Positions 8,924 to 17,725 of a stretch of 64,000 bases of DNA are shown in pieces. The stretch comes from Betaproteobacteria bacterium. Lineage in GTDB: Bacteria; Pseudomonadota; Gammaproteobacteria; Burkholderiales; Burkholderiaceae_C. Each line of letters opens with the position of its first letter. Position 1 is the first letter of the stretch. The translations under genes were made by a program, and so were the position numbers. The DNA is taken from NCBI GenBank assembly GCA_025356445.1, contig JANXSZ010000009.1, positions 109,762 through 173,761 on the forward strand, in the 5' to 3' direction. Below the pieces are notes generated by a model. It saw nothing but the letters and a program-made list of their open reading frames with translations. It was not told where the DNA came from and did not search any database.

Positions 8924-8940
8924 AAATTCAGTCAGAATTT
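8924..8940. promoter_or_regulatory. Second inverted repeat upstream of the FDH operon
   Basis: AAATTC, AGTCA, GAATTT: perfect 6-bp arms with a 5-bp spacer, 83 bp before the TAT-target ATG at 9023. A GC hairpin (accacg...cgtggt, 8952-8969) follows it. Candidate operator or leader structure only. Confidence 0.4.
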
Positions 8941-9022
8941 GGAGGCTTGTAACCACGCGTTTTCGTGGTGCATTGGCCTGTATATCCGCTATCCCGCCTC
9001 AAGCCAGCTTTGGAGACATTCC

Positions 9023-9256
9023 ATGCCAGCAGCTTCTCTTCGCTCGACCGAGCAACCTGCCACAGCACCCTCGCGCCGAGGGTTTTTCTTCGGTGCAGCG
9101 ACCGCAGGTGTCGCAGCCGCAGCCGTGACCACGCTGCCTCACCTGCAAACCCCCATGCCCGTTGCGGCTGAAGTACTGCCCCCCCCACCTGAAAAAGGTG
9201 GCGGTTACACCGCATCCGTCCACGTCCAGCGCTATTACACAACCGCCCGCGTCTGA
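9023..9256 (+). CDS. Formate dehydrogenase region TAT-target protein
   Basis: Small protein (77 aa) with a twin-arginine signal SRRGFFFGAATAGVAAAAVTTL at about residues 17-38 and a short tail ending near KGGGYTASVHVQRYYTTARV. This is the small TAT target that precedes formate dehydrogenase alpha genes in many proteobacteria (TIGR02811-type). Its role is unknown; it may be a small subunit or export partner. The ATG at 9023 is preferred over upstream codons because the TAT motif then lies at the normal distance. It starts the FDH operon, 29 bp before the alpha subunit. Confidence 0.8.
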   Translation: MPAASLRSTEQPATAPSRRGFFFGAATAGVAAAAVTTLPHLQTPMPVAAEVLPPPPEKGGGYTASVHVQRYYTTARV

Positions 9257-9285
9257 ATCCCTTTGCTCATCCTTTGGAGCAGCTT

Positions 9286-12264
9286 ATGTTGTTGACTAAA
9301 AAAACGAGTTCTCACGCGTCGGGCGGTGCAATGCCTGCTGCTGCCTCCCCCTTTATCCATCGCCTGCACCGTGGTTTGTCGCAGGCTTTGCCCACCATGG
9401 ATCGGCGTGGTTTTTTGCGCCGTTCTGGCTTGGGGGTGGGCGTGGGGCTGGCAGCGTCGCAGCTTGCACTGGTGAAAAAAGCCAAAGCGTCGGATGGCAA
9501 ACCGAATGGTTTTGGCAAAGGCAAGATCGAGGTCAAGCGCACCGTGTGTACCCACTGTTCGGTTGGCTGCGCTGTGGATGCCGTTGTAGAAAACGGCGTT
9601 TGGGTGCGCCAAGAGGCGGTGTTTGATTCGCCCATCAACCTCGGTGCACATTGCGCCAAAGGGGCTGCGCTGCGCGAACACGGGCACGGCGAATTCCGTT
9701 TGCGTTACCCCATGAAACTGGTGAATGGCAAGTACGAGCGCATCAGCTGGGACACCGCACTGAATGAAATCAGCGCCAAGATGCTGGAGTTGAAAAAGGC
9801 CAGCGGGCCAGACAGCGTGTACTTCGTCGGTTCTAGCAAACACAACAACGAACAAGCCTATTTGTTACGCAAATTCGTTAGTTTCTGGGGCAGCAACAAC
9901 TGTGACCACCAGGCCCGCATTTGCCACAGCACCACCGTTGCTGGCGTGGCCAACACCTGGGGCTATGGGGCGATGACCAATTCGTACAACGACATGCAAA
10001 ACAGCAAGGTCGCGATGTACATCGGCTCCAACGCCGCCGAGGCGCACCCCGTCAGCATGTTGCACATGCTGCATGCCAAGGAAACCGGCTGCAAGATGAT
10101 CGTGGTGGACCCGCGTTTCACCCGTACGGCAGCCAAAGCCGACGAGTACGTGCGTATTCGCTCTGGCTCTGACATTGCTTTCCTGTTTGGGCTGCTGCAC
10201 CACATCTTTAAAAACGGCTGGGAAGACAAGCAGTACATCAACGACCGTGTCTATGGCATGGACAAGATCAAAGAAGAAGTGCTGGCCAAATGGACGCCTG
10301 ACAAGGTCGAAGAAGCCTGCGGCGTGAAAGAAGCGCAAGTGCTTAAAGTGGCGACCATGCTGAACGAGAGCCGCCCTGGCACCGTAGTCTGGTGCATGGG
10401 TCAAACCCAGCACACCATCGGCAACGCCATCGTGCGTGCTTCGTGCATCTTGCAACTGGCCCTGGGCAACATCGGTAAAAGTGGTGGTGGTACCAATATT
10501 TTCCGAGGTCATGACAACGTGCAAGGTGCGACCGACGTGGGGCCGAACCCCGATTCGCTGCCTGGCTACTACGGCTTGGTCGAAGGCAGCTGGAAGCACT
10601 TTGCCAAGGCCTGGGGTGTGGATTACGAGTGGATCAAAAAGCAATACGCCAGTCCCGCCATGATGACCAAGCCCGGCATCACCGTGTCGCGCTGGATTGA
10701 TGGTGTGCTGGAGAAAAACGAACTGATTGACCAGGACAGTAACCTGCGCGCGCTCTTCTTCTGGGGCCATTCGCCCAACTCGCAAACCCGGGGTTTGGAG
10801 ATGAAGCGCGCTATGGACAAGCTGGATTTGCTGGTGGTGGTAGACCCCTACCCGTCAGCTACGGCGGCGATGGCTGCGATGCCCGGCAAGCCAGAAGACC
10901 AGAACCCCAACCGCGCCGTCTACCTGCTGCCTGCGGCAACGCAGTTTGAAACCAGTGGTTCGTGTACTGCATCCAACCGCTCTTTGCAGTGGCGTGAAAA
11001 GGTCATCGAGCCGCTGTGGGAAAGCCGCAGCGACCACATGATCATGCACCAGTTCGCACAAAAACTAGGCTTTGCGACTGAGCTGTCCAAGAACTACAAA
11101 ATGCAAATCGTCAAAGGCCTGGAAGAGCCTGTGCCTGAAGACATCCTGCGTGAGATCAATAAATCGTGTTGGAGCATTGGCTACACCGGCCAAAGCCCTG
11201 AGCGCCTCAAGGCCCACATGCGCAACATGCATTTGTTTGATGTGAAAACCCTGAAAGCCAAGGGCGGACGTGACAAAGAAACTGGCTATGACTTCACTGG
11301 CGATTACTTTGGTCTGCCTTGGCCCTGCTACGGCACGCCCGAATTGAAGCACCCCGGCAGCCCGAACCTGTACCAAACCGACAAGCATGTGATGGACGGT
11401 GGGGGTAACTTCCGCGCCAACTTTGGTGTGGAGCGCGAAGGCAAGAGCTTGCTGGCCGAAGATGGCTCCCATTCCGTGGGGGCCGACATTACTACCGGCT
11501 ACCCCGAGTTTGACCATGTGCTGGTCAAAAAACTAGGCTGGTGGGGCGAATTGACCGAGGCTGAGCAAAAAGCGGCTGAAGGCAAAAACTGGAAAACGGA
11601 CAACTCCGGCGGCATCATCCGCGTGGTGATGCAAAACCACGGCTGCCATGTGTTTGGCAATGCTAAAGCCCGCGCTGTGGTCTGGAATTTCCCCGATGCC
11701 ATCCCCCAACACCGCGAACCACTCTATGGCAACCGTGCCGATCTCCAAGCCAAATACCCCACACACGACGATAAAAAGAGCTTTTGGCGTTTGCCCACGC
11801 TGTACAAAACCATTCAGCAAAAAAACATCGCCGACAAGGTGCATGAGAAGTTTCCGTTCGTGATGACTTCGGGTCGCTTGGTGGAATACGAAGGTGGTGG
11901 CGAAGAAACCCGCTCCAATCCCTGGTTGGCCGAGTTGCAGCAAGAGATGTTCATCGAGATCAACCCCAAAGTGGCTGCTGACAAAGGCATACGCAACGGC
12001 GAGCGCGCCTGGGTCTCCACGCCCACAGGCGCTCGCTTGAACGTGCAGGCTTTGGTGACAGAGCGCGTTGGGCCAGACACGGTGTTCATGCCGTTCCACT
12101 TCTCTGGCCGCTGGCAAGGGCAGGACATGCTGGCCTACTACCCCGCAGGCGCGGCACCCATCGTGCGTGGCGAGGCGATCAATACCGGCACCACGTATGG
12201 CTATGACAGCGTGACGATGATGCAAGAGACAAAAACCACGGTCTGCAATGTAGAGCGGGCATAA
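9286..12264 (+). CDS. fdhA: Periplasmic formate dehydrogenase alpha (catalytic) subunit
   Basis: Molybdenum or tungsten bis-MGD enzyme of about 992 aa, exported by the TAT system (DRRGFLRRSGLGVGVGLAAS, arginines near 40). The 4Fe-4S motif CTHCSVGC is at about 88-95, with a fourth cysteine near 123. The metal ligand is Cys213 in CDHQARICHSTTVAG, so it is not a selenoprotein. The ATG at 9286 has a GGAG site 7 bp upstream, better than the TTG at 9274. The beta, gamma and small subunits follow. Together they would oxidise formate in the periplasm and deliver electrons to the quinone pool. Confidence 0.93.
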   Translation: MLLTKKTSSHASGGAMPAAASPFIHRLHRGLSQALPTMDRRGFLRRSGLGVGVGLAASQLALVKKAKASDGKPNGFGKGKIEVKRTVCTHCSVGCAVDAVVENGVWVRQEAVFDSPINLGAHCAKGAALREHGHGEFRLRYPMKLVNGKYERISWDTALNEISAKMLELKKASGPDSVYFVGSSKHNNEQAYLLRKFVSFWGSNNCDHQARICHSTTVAGVANTWGYGAMTNSYNDMQNSKVAMYIGSNAAEAHPVSMLHMLHAKETGCKMIVVDPRFTRTAAKADEYVRIRSGSDIAFLFGLLHHIFKNGWEDKQYINDRVYGMDKIKEEVLAKWTPDKVEEACGVKEAQVLKVATMLNESRPGTVVWCMGQTQHTIGNAIVRASCILQLALGNIGKSGGGTNIFRGHDNVQGATDVGPNPDSLPGYYGLVEGSWKHFAKAWGVDYEWIKKQYASPAMMTKPGITVSRWIDGVLEKNELIDQDSNLRALFFWGHSPNSQTRGLEMKRAMDKLDLLVVVDPYPSATAAMAAMPGKPEDQNPNRAVYLLPAATQFETSGSCTASNRSLQWREKVIEPLWESRSDHMIMHQFAQKLGFATELSKNYKMQIVKGLEEPVPEDILREINKSCWSIGYTGQSPERLKAHMRNMHLFDVKTLKAKGGRDKETGYDFTGDYFGLPWPCYGTPELKHPGSPNLYQTDKHVMDGGGNFRANFGVEREGKSLLAEDGSHSVGADITTGYPEFDHVLVKKLGWWGELTEAEQKAAEGKNWKTDNSGGIIRVVMQNHGCHVFGNAKARAVVWNFPDAIPQHREPLYGNRADLQAKYPTHDDKKSFWRLPTLYKTIQQKNIADKVHEKFPFVMTSGRLVEYEGGGEETRSNPWLAELQQEMFIEINPKVAADKGIRNGERAWVSTPTGARLNVQALVTERVGPDTVFMPFHFSGRWQGQDMLAYYPAGAAPIVRGEAINTGTTYGYDSVTMMQETKTTVCNVERA

Positions 12265-12273
12265 GGAAACACC

Positions 12274-12900
12274 ATGGCAAGAATGAAATTTGTTTGCGAC
12301 GCCGAGCGTTGCATCGAGTGCAATGGCTGCGTTACCGCCTGTAAAAACGAAAACGAAGTGCCTTGGGGTGTGAACCGCCGCCGCGTGGTCACGCTGAACG
12401 ACGGCGTGCCCGGTGAAAAATCCATCTCTGTCGCCTGTATGCACTGCTCCGATGCGCCTTGCATGGCGGTGTGCCCCGTCAATTGCTTCTACCGCACCGA
12501 CGAAGGCGTTGTGCTGCACGACAAAGACGTGTGCATCGGTTGCGGTTACTGCTCATACGCCTGTCCCTTCGGTGCACCGCAGTTTCCCAGTCAGGGCACG
12601 TTTGGTGTGCGTGGCAAGATGGACAAATGCACTTTTTGCGCTGGTGGCCCCGAAGAAAACGGCAGTGAAGCCGAGTTTGAAAAATACGGCCGTAACCGCC
12701 TCGCAGAAGGCAAGCTGCCTGCGTGCGCTGAAATGTGTTCCACCAAAGCCCTGCTCGCGGGGGATGGCGACGTGGTTGCTGACATCTTCCGTAACCGCGT
12801 GGTGCAGCGCGGAAAGGGTGCTGAAGTATGGGGCTGGGGCACGGCCTACGGTGCCAAGCAAGCCGGTCAAGCGCCTGCTGCTGCGGGAGCCAAATCATGA
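12274..12900 (+). CDS. fdhB: Formate dehydrogenase beta subunit, 4Fe-4S electron-transfer protein
   Basis: 208 aa with four cysteine clusters typical of the DMSO-reductase-family iron-sulfur subunit: CIECNGCVTAC, CMHCSDAPCMAVCP, CIGCGYCSYACP and CTFC...CAEMC. It carries electrons from the alpha subunit to cytochrome b. It has no signal of its own and is presumably co-exported with alpha through TAT. It starts 9 bp after alpha, with AAGGA upstream, and its stop overlaps the next ATG (ATGA). Confidence 0.92.
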   Translation: MARMKFVCDAERCIECNGCVTACKNENEVPWGVNRRRVVTLNDGVPGEKSISVACMHCSDAPCMAVCPVNCFYRTDEGVVLHDKDVCIGCGYCSYACPFGAPQFPSQGTFGVRGKMDKCTFCAGGPEENGSEAEFEKYGRNRLAEGKLPACAEMCSTKALLAGDGDVVADIFRNRVVQRGKGAEVWGWGTAYGAKQAGQAPAAAGAKS

Positions 12901-13193
12901 CGCGGCTGGCGCTCACGGTCTGTGCCGCTGGCCTGGTGCTGATGTTGGCGGCGTGCAGCGAAAAGCCCCAAACTGCCGGTACGCCCAAACAAGACCAGCA
13001 GGCTTACGCAGGTACGGGTGTCGTTGTCTTCACCGCCCCAGGCTGGACGCCAGGCGACAAAACCAGCTGGGCCAGCGCGCAAAAAGCCCGTCAACAGTAC
13101 GGCCAGAATGAGTACAGCCGTACGACCGCTGTGTCTGCGGTGATGGCGCCCGCAGTTCCAGCGGTTCCATCGGCTAAACCCAGCACCAATTAA
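12897..13193 (+). CDS. Small lipoprotein in the FDH operon
   Basis: 98 aa with a lipoprotein signal (MTRLALTVCAAGLVLMLAAC, lipobox LAAC near residue 20) and a short hydrophilic body containing PGWTPGDKTSWASAQKARQQYGQNEY. Start overlaps the fdhB stop. No known domain recognised. Its place between the beta and gamma subunits suggests an FDH-associated periplasmic role, by context only. Confidence 0.7.
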   Translation: MTRLALTVCAAGLVLMLAACSEKPQTAGTPKQDQQAYAGTGVVVFTAPGWTPGDKTSWASAQKARQQYGQNEYSRTTAVSAVMAPAVPAVPSAKPSTN

Positions 13194-13205
13194 CGGGGAG
13201 TGCAT

Positions 13206-14384
13206 ATGAAACGTGCATTGTTAGCTGCGTTATTCGCAGCGTTAGGTGCAGTGGGTATGACAGCCATCGCAGCGGATGCAGCAGATACCGGCACCGCGCC
13301 CGGCATCCAAAGCGCCAACATCATGGACGTGAAGCCCGAGGCCAGCCAAGACCCCAACTACGCTAGCCAAAGCAACGGCGAGCGTATGAAGGTGCAGCCC
13401 GGCAACAACGCGCCGATATGGCGTCAGGTTGGCCAGGGCACCACTGGCTACAGCAGTTTGCCGTTGTCTGAAGCGCCTGAGGCAGGGAACCTGATCCAGC
13501 CGTTTGTGCAGTACCCCGGTTCGCGCCTGACGAACGCGGGTGAAGCGTGGCGGCAAGTGCGCAACCAGTGGCTGCTGCCCTACGGTGGCGCGTTGCTGGT
13601 GATCGTGCTGGGGGCTGTGGCGCTGTTCTTCTTTGGCTTTGGCCCCATCAAGCTGCACGGCAAAGAAACAGGCCGCAAGATTGAGCGCTTCACCCCGTTT
13701 GAGCGCTCTGCCCACTGGGCTAACGCCATCGCGTTCTGTGCCCTGGCGATCTCAGGCGTGGTGATGGCGTTTGGCAAATCGTTGATCTTGCCGGTGATTG
13801 GCACCACGCTGTTCGGCTGGTTGGCTTACGTGCTGAAGAATGTCCATAACTTTGCCGGGCCGTTGTTTACGGTGTCTTTGGTGATCGTATTTTTCACATT
13901 TTTGAAAGATAACTGGCTTGACAAAAGCGATATCGCGTGGTTGCTCAAGGGCGGTGGGTTTTTCGGCGGTGGCGAGCCCCCCTCAAACCGCTTCAATGCG
14001 GGTGAAAAAATTGTATTCTGGGGCGGTGTGTTTGCATTGGGGTTGGTCGTGGTGGGCTCTGGCTTGGTGCTTGACAAGCTGATTCCGAACATCGTCTACC
14101 TGCGCAGCACCATGCAGATGGCCAATATGGTTCACGTGGTCGCTACGGTGCTGATGATGGCGATGTTCATCGGCCATATTTACATTGGCACGGTTGGCAT
14201 GGAAGGCGCTTACAGCGCCATGCGCACCGGCTATGTGGACGAGGCCTGGGCCAAAGACCACCATGGGTTGTGGTACGACGACATCCAGGCTGGCAAAATT
14301 CCAGCGCAGCGCAGTGTGTTGCCTGCGGCATCCACGGGTGCTGCCACGGCCACCCGTGCTGAGCATGTGACCCAATCTGTTTGA
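13206..14384 (+). CDS. fdhC: Formate dehydrogenase gamma subunit, membrane cytochrome b
   Basis: 392 aa. A signal peptide (about 1-25) is followed by a roughly 95-residue periplasmic region with QPGNNAPIWRQV and YPGSRLTNAGEAWRQVRN, typical of the long FDH gamma form. About five membrane segments follow. Candidate haem-ligating histidines are in FERSAHWANAIAF, KNVHNFAGPLF, NMVHVVATV and IGHIYIG. It anchors the complex and passes electrons to quinone. The ATG at 13206 is preferred to the GTG at 13200 because GGGGAG lies just upstream. Confidence 0.9.
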   Translation: MKRALLAALFAALGAVGMTAIAADAADTGTAPGIQSANIMDVKPEASQDPNYASQSNGERMKVQPGNNAPIWRQVGQGTTGYSSLPLSEAPEAGNLIQPFVQYPGSRLTNAGEAWRQVRNQWLLPYGGALLVIVLGAVALFFFGFGPIKLHGKETGRKIERFTPFERSAHWANAIAFCALAISGVVMAFGKSLILPVIGTTLFGWLAYVLKNVHNFAGPLFTVSLVIVFFTFLKDNWLDKSDIAWLLKGGGFFGGGEPPSNRFNAGEKIVFWGGVFALGLVVVGSGLVLDKLIPNIVYLRSTMQMANMVHVVATVLMMAMFIGHIYIGTVGMEGAYSAMRTGYVDEAWAKDHHGLWYDDIQAGKIPAQRSVLPAASTGAATATRAEHVTQSV

Positions 14385-14394
14385 GGCCAAGACG

Positions 14395-14715
14395 ATGTTA
14401 TCTAAAACTCTTATTTTGATAGCTGGTGTAGCACTGTCCATCAGCGCAGTAGCTAAATTGCCTGCACCTGTATTGACGGACGAAGCCAAGGCCAAAGCTG
14501 CTGAAACCGCCGCCAAGACAGCGTGGTCAGGCAAGGTGGATGCCTTCCAGCTTTGCAAAGCGCAAAACCAAACCGCAGTGGTTTACTTCAAGTCTGCCAA
14601 AGCCGCAGGCAAAGACACCAAACCTGCTGCTGAAACGCCTGCTTGTGCCGATCCTGGGGTGTTTGTTTATACCCCGGTAACCACCGCTGCACCTGTGCCA
14701 GCTAAACCCGCGTGA
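14395..14715 (+). CDS. Small exported protein between fdhC and fdhD
   Basis: 106 aa with an N-terminal signal (MLSKTLILIAGVALSISAVA) and an Ala/Lys-rich body holding two cysteines (FQLCKAQNQ, PACADPGVF). Not a known domain to me. It begins 10 bp after fdhC and overlaps the fdhD GTG start, so it belongs to the operon. The first 60 bp contain an AT-rich TTTTGATAGCTGGTGTAGC segment like the mini-repeats elsewhere. Confidence 0.65.
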   Translation: MLSKTLILIAGVALSISAVAKLPAPVLTDEAKAKAAETAAKTAWSGKVDAFQLCKAQNQTAVVYFKSAKAAGKDTKPAAETPACADPGVFVYTPVTTAAPVPAKPA

Positions 14716-15614
14716 GTGTGCTTCCCTACCTCACGCAGGCCCGCGCACCGCTGACGCAAACCATCCCCGCCATCGACGAATTTGGCGAGATACGCAGCAT
14801 CTCTATCCCCGCAGAGCGACCGTTGACAGTCTATGTCGACAAGCGTGAACTCGTCACGCTGATGACGCTGGGCGCGCAACCTGAATTGCTGGTGCTGGGC
14901 TATTTGCGCAACCAACGCTTGGTGCGTTCAGTGGACGATATCGAATCCATCACCGTGGACTGGGATTTGGGCGAAGGTTTGATGGAGGGCGCAGGGGTTG
15001 CCGCTGTCAAAACCCGTTCTGGCATTGCCGAAATCGAAGCACGGACTGCTAAAAAAGTGGTCACTACCGGCTGCGGTCAGGGCAGTATTTTTGGTGAGTT
15101 GCTGGACGAGATTGATGCGGTGCAGCTGCCCCCCCTTAGCGATGCGCGAATCACCCAGTCTCAACTTTACAGCGTGGTCAACACCATACGCTTGAAGGAG
15201 ACGACTTACAAATCTGCCGGTTCCGTCCACGCCTGCGCCCTGTTTGCTGTGGGGGTGCCGGCAGGGGATGCCCCGGAGATTCTGATGTTTGTTGAGGATG
15301 TAGGCCGCCACAACGCCATCGACACTATCGCCGGGTGGCTGTGGATGCAGGCGCCATCCCAAGGCAGCGGTGCAGACAAGCTTTTCTACACCACAGGCCG
15401 TTTGACCAGCGAGATGGTCATCAAATCAGCGCAAATGGGCGTGCCGCTGGTGGTGTCGCGCAGTGGGATCACGCAAATGGGTTACCAAGTGGCCCAGGCG
15501 CTGGGCTTGTGCACGGTAGGCCGGGCGACGAACCGCCATTTCCTGTGCTACAGCGCTGCTGAACGCTTGGTTTTGCAAGCTCAAGCTCAAGCCCATGCAC
15601 AACCCCACGTATAG
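14712..15614 (+). CDS. fdhD: FdhD sulfurtransferase for formate dehydrogenase cofactor
   Basis: 300 aa. FdhD transfers sulfur from a cysteine desulfurase to the bis-MGD cofactor of formate dehydrogenases. Family features: ERPLTVYVDKRELVTLMTLG, the TTGCGQGS segment, HACALF, VEDVGRHNAIDTIAG, FYTTGRLTSEMVIKSAQMGVPLVVSRS. The first catalytic cysteine is Cys121, but the second cysteine of the E. coli CxxC pair is Gly here. GTG start overlaps the previous stop. Last gene of the operon; serves either FDH in the window. Confidence 0.92.
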   Translation: MSVLPYLTQARAPLTQTIPAIDEFGEIRSISIPAERPLTVYVDKRELVTLMTLGAQPELLVLGYLRNQRLVRSVDDIESITVDWDLGEGLMEGAGVAAVKTRSGIAEIEARTAKKVVTTGCGQGSIFGELLDEIDAVQLPPLSDARITQSQLYSVVNTIRLKETTYKSAGSVHACALFAVGVPAGDAPEILMFVEDVGRHNAIDTIAGWLWMQAPSQGSGADKLFYTTGRLTSEMVIKSAQMGVPLVVSRSGITQMGYQVAQALGLCTVGRATNRHFLCYSAAERLVLQAQAQAHAQPHV

Positions 15615-15628
15615 CCTGAGGCACCGGT

Positions 15629-17587
15629 TCATGTTGAAGGCTGACTGCGTGAATTCAAAATCTGCGCCTCAAACGCCGTGAGCGTAACCGGCTTGCCGAC
15701 CAAATAGCCTTGGAACACGGCGCAGCCATTCGCTTCCAGGAAAGCGCGCTGGGTTTCTGTTTCTACGCCCTCGGCAATCACTTCCAGTCCTAGGTTGTGC
15801 CCCATGCTGATGATGGTCTGCACGATCACCGCATTGCCACGTGCGAAGCCTATGCTCTGCACAAAGGATTTGTCGATCTTGAGCTGCTCCAGTGGCAGCT
15901 GTGTCAGGTAGGCCAGTGACGAGTAGCCAGTACCAAAATCGTCCATCGCAAAGCACACGCCTGCATCTCGCAGGCACTGCATTTTGGCCACGGTATCTGC
16001 CATGTCATGCAGCACCAAGCTTTCGGTCAACTCCAGCTTGAGGCGGCTGGGATTGACGTGATGGCGTACCAAGGTAGCCATCACCTGTGCCACAAAGTCG
16101 ATCTGGTGGAACTGGCGTGGGCTGACGTTGATGGCCAGTTGCAACCTGCTCGTGGTGGGGCTGCCGCTCCAAAGGTTGAGTTGTGTGCAGGCTGCTTCCA
16201 GAACCCATTGCCCGATAGGTACGATCAGCCCAATTTGCTCGGCCATGGGAATAAAGGTTTCGGGCTGAATCAGGCCATGCTCAGGGTGGTTCCACCGCAA
16301 CAGCACCTCCGCACCAATGATGTCCAGGTCATGCCGCGCCTGCACTTGGAAATAGCACTCAAACTGCTGTTGCGCCAGAGCATGGTGCAAATCGGCCTCC
16401 AGTGCAGCTTGGTGCACGATCACCTGCTGCATTTCAGGTTCAAAAAACCGCAGGGTGTTGCGCCCGGTGGCTTTGGCTTGGTACATGGCGATGTCGGCGC
16501 GTTTGAGCAGTTCATCATCGGGTTCCGTGTTGCCACAGAACAAAGTCAGCCCCAAGCTCGCGCTGCTGCGGTAGACGCTGGCACCCAGTTGGTAGGGGTG
16601 ACTCAGGGCCATCAACATGGCCTCACTCCTCGTTTGCGCTTGCCGGGCCGCCACATCCAGGCTTTGGCCCAGGTTTTCAAGCACAAGGATGAATTCGTCA
16701 CCGCCTTGTCGTGCCAGTGTGTCTTTGGGCAGCAGGCAGGCGCTTAACCTTGCCGCAACCTGTTGCAGCAAAGCGTCCCCTGCGTCATGGCCCTGGGTGT
16801 CGTTGATGGTCTTGAAATGGTCAAGGTCAATAAACACTACGGCGCCAAACTGTTGGCTGTGGTGGCTGGAGGCGCGTGCGTGCTTTAGCCGGTCTGCCAT
16901 CAACCGCCGGTTGGGCAGACCTGTCAGTGGGTCGTAGTAGGCCAGCTGGTTGATGGCGTGTTCAGCCGCTTTGCGCTGGGTCACGTCGCTCACGATGGCC
17001 AGCACGCCATCGGGTTCTTTTTGTGGGTTGGTCAAACTGCTCAGGGCCAAATCCACCCAGAATGCGCTGCCATCAAAGCGGAGCATGCGCTTGTCGTGCA
17101 AGATGACATGCTCCGCCTCGCTGCCTGGTCGGTTGCGCCGGTTCAGCCGATGCAGTTCTGCCAAAGTGACATCCCGGTCGTCGGGGTGCAGGCGGTTGCC
17201 GAAACAATGTTCAGTGAGTTGCTGTGCTGTGCTGCCCAGCCATTGCCTCAATACGGGGTTGGCACGGTTGATACGCAGCCTGGTGTCCAGCGTCAGCACA
17301 CCCAAGGGCGTAGTTTCAAAAATAATGTTTTGCAGCTGGAGCTGCTGTTGCAAATGCCGGTCAGCCACCGCCCGCAGCACATAGTCCACCACCCCCAGCA
17401 CCACCGTGGTCACCATCGTGCTTATCACCAGACCCGTCAGCAGGTAATGGCTGGGAACATGGCCAAACTTCAGCCATGCCATGGTGCAAACACCCGCCTC
17501 TGCAAACAGCACAGACGTGGTCACCGCCAGCAGCCCCTGCTGCCAACGCTTCATACTCAGAAGCCGGGTGAGCACCGTCATACGCAT
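15629..17587 (-). CDS. PAS-GGDEF-EAL c-di-GMP turnover protein
   Basis: 652 aa. Two membrane segments (about 20-40 and 45-65) lead to a PAS domain (about 85-215), a GGDEF domain with RQGGDEF intact (near 315), and an EAL domain with EVLLRW in place of EALLRW, NVSPRQF, ELTESL, DDFGTGYSSL and KIDKSFV. The GGDEF site looks catalytic; the EAL domain keeps most metal-binding residues despite the Ala to Val change. Membrane-anchored cyclase/phosphodiesterase with an unknown signal. Convergent with fdhD, 14 bp apart. Confidence 0.9.
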   Translation of the reverse strand: MRMTVLTRLLSMKRWQQGLLAVTTSVLFAEAGVCTMAWLKFGHVPSHYLLTGLVISTMVTTVVLGVVDYVLRAVADRHLQQQLQLQNIIFETTPLGVLTLDTRLRINRANPVLRQWLGSTAQQLTEHCFGNRLHPDDRDVTLAELHRLNRRNRPGSEAEHVILHDKRMLRFDGSAFWVDLALSSLTNPQKEPDGVLAIVSDVTQRKAAEHAINQLAYYDPLTGLPNRRLMADRLKHARASSHHSQQFGAVVFIDLDHFKTINDTQGHDAGDALLQQVAARLSACLLPKDTLARQGGDEFILVLENLGQSLDVAARQAQTRSEAMLMALSHPYQLGASVYRSSASLGLTLFCGNTEPDDELLKRADIAMYQAKATGRNTLRFFEPEMQQVIVHQAALEADLHHALAQQQFECYFQVQARHDLDIIGAEVLLRWNHPEHGLIQPETFIPMAEQIGLIVPIGQWVLEAACTQLNLWSGSPTTSRLQLAINVSPRQFHQIDFVAQVMATLVRHHVNPSRLKLELTESLVLHDMADTVAKMQCLRDAGVCFAMDDFGTGYSSLAYLTQLPLEQLKIDKSFVQSIGFARGNAVIVQTIISMGHNLGLEVIAEGVETETQRAFLEANGCAVFQGYLVGKPVTLTAFEAQILNSRSQPST

Positions 17588-17725
17588 GGTTTGTCTCTGC
17601 TCCCTGTTGGGTGATGGGCTTGGTCAAACATTGTCACTCTATTCACAGGTTTTGGCTGCCCATACATGCGATCTGCGTGCCGATAGGCCAGCCGGGAATA
17701 ATGTGGGGATTCAAGGATGTTCACC

